Positions 13,824 through 13,987 of a stretch of DNA of 13,987 nt are shown in pieces (positions within the stretch are counted from its first letter, which is position 1; every line of letters starts with the position of its first letter). The DNA is from an uncultured Clostridia bacterium. GTDB taxonomy: Bacteria > Bacillota > Clostridia > Peptostreptococcales > Anaerovoracaceae. The position numbers and the translations under genes were made by a program. Under the pieces are notes generated by a model. It searched no databases and was not told the origin of the DNA. It saw only the letters and a program-made list of their open reading frames with translations. Where the stretch lies: the NCBI GenBank assembly GCA_938049335.1, contig CALIYX010000002.1, forward strand, positions 1 through 13,987. The letters are read 5' to 3'.

Positions 13824-13855
13824 ATTTACTGCGTTAAAGTGATAATGTAGTAAAT
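13824..13855. repeat. 7-18-7 inverted repeat over the ABC operon transcription start
   Basis: ATTTACT (13824-13830) and AGTAAAT (13849-13855) are perfect inverted repeats separated by 18 bases. They span the expected transcription start (near 13846), and one arm overlaps the -10 box, a position suited to a repressor. No regulator is recognised. Confidence 0.3.
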
Positions 13856-13881
13856 ATACCATCTATTTTTCAAACTGTCAA
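13853..13881 (-). promoter_or_regulatory. Strong sigma-A promoter of the amino acid ABC importer operon
   Basis: A perfect minus-strand TTGACA (13876-13881), a 17-base spacer and TATATT (13853-13858) preceded by TGG (extended -10). The leader to the start codon at 13798 is about 48 bases. Confidence 0.88.
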
Positions 13882-13884
13882 CAC

Positions 13885-13899
13885 TATTTTCGTAAAATT
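13885..13899 (-). promoter_or_regulatory. CodY-like box upstream of the ABC operon promoter
   Basis: The minus strand reads AATTTTACGAAAATA, matching 12 of 15 positions of the CodY consensus AATTTTCWGAAAATT. It lies three bases upstream of the -35. CodY commonly controls amino acid uptake in Firmicutes, so the context fits, but a 12/15 match in A/T-rich DNA can arise by chance. Confidence 0.35.
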
Positions 13900-13904
13900 T
13901 TACA

Positions 13905-13934
13905 TAAAAAATACCGGCACTGTTGTGCCGGTAT
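13905..13934 (-). terminator. Rho-independent terminator of tuf
   Basis: On the minus strand ATACCGGCAC (13925-13934) pairs perfectly with GTGCCGGTAT (13911-13920) around an AACA loop, followed by a T run (13906-13911). It starts 26 bases after the tuf stop codon. Confidence 0.93.
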
Positions 13935-13960
13935 CTTATGTCTACTTGTAATTTGACCTA

Positions 13961-13987
13961 TTACTCGATGATCTCTGTTACAACACC
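13961..13987 (-). CDS. tuf: Translation elongation factor Tu, C-terminal end (partial)
   Basis: Only the last eight codons and the stop are in the window, reading GVVTEIIE. This is the characteristic end of EF-Tu, whose last beta strand in many Firmicutes reads (S/A)GVVxxIIE. The strong terminator just downstream suits a highly expressed gene. With eight residues the call rests on recognising this tail; the rest of the gene lies to the right of the window. Confidence 0.72.
   Translation of the reverse strand, partial: GVVTEIIE

Overview
The window looks like a chromosomal stretch from a low-to-mid GC Gram-positive anaerobe of the Clostridia. The evidence is strong AGGAGG-type ribosome binding sites, sigma-A promoters of the TTGACA/TATAAT type, a Mbl/MreB-type actin, a clostridial-type biosynthetic thiolase, a group II ECF vitamin transporter S component, and a partial EF-Tu whose last residues read GVVTEIIE. 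Placement below class is a guess. Eleven full genes and the tail of a twelfth lie on the minus strand; a single gene, a patatin-like phospholipase, lies on the plus strand.

Region by region, left to right. (1) Positions 1-105 hold two minus-strand promoter elements behind A/T-rich upstream tracts. They fire leftward out of the window and resemble the promoters of a stable-RNA operon. (2) Positions 166-3547 hold an overlapping gene pair: a THUMP-domain RNA methyltransferase followed by a large U32/DUF3656 protein of the RlhA type. Both families modify 23S rRNA in E. coli. (3) Positions 3651-4819 hold a monocistronic mreB/mbl-type gene with its own promoter and terminator. (4) Positions 4850-6499 hold a two-gene operon: an ECF transporter S component, then a threonine-aldolase-type PLP enzyme. 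(5) Positions 6526-7883 hold a monocistronic thiolase with a strong terminator and a Rex-like sequence over its proposed promoter. (6) Positions 7910-10316 hold a tightly overlapping operon: sirtuin, SurE nucleotidase, and a DUF2156 (lysyl-PG-synthase C-terminal-like) protein. (7) Positions 10317-10405 are a short divergent intergenic region built around a 9-15-9 inverted repeat. (8) Positions 10406-11569 hold the patatin-like protein on the plus strand. (9) Positions 11507-13881 hold a polar amino acid ABC importer (binding lipoprotein, permease, ATPase) running toward the patatin gene; its apparent terminator sits inside the patatin coding sequence. (10) Positions 13905-13987 hold the tuf terminator and the last codons of tuf.

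Most of this is housekeeping. I see no mobile element, CRISPR array, prophage or tRNA gene. The less ordinary parts are the overlapping rRNA-modification pair, the sirtuin-SurE-DUF2156 operon with its symmetric divergent promoter region, the ECF S component of unknown substrate next to a PLP enzyme, and several candidate operators (Rex-like, CodY-like). All functional assignments come from reading motifs by eye; no database search was possible.
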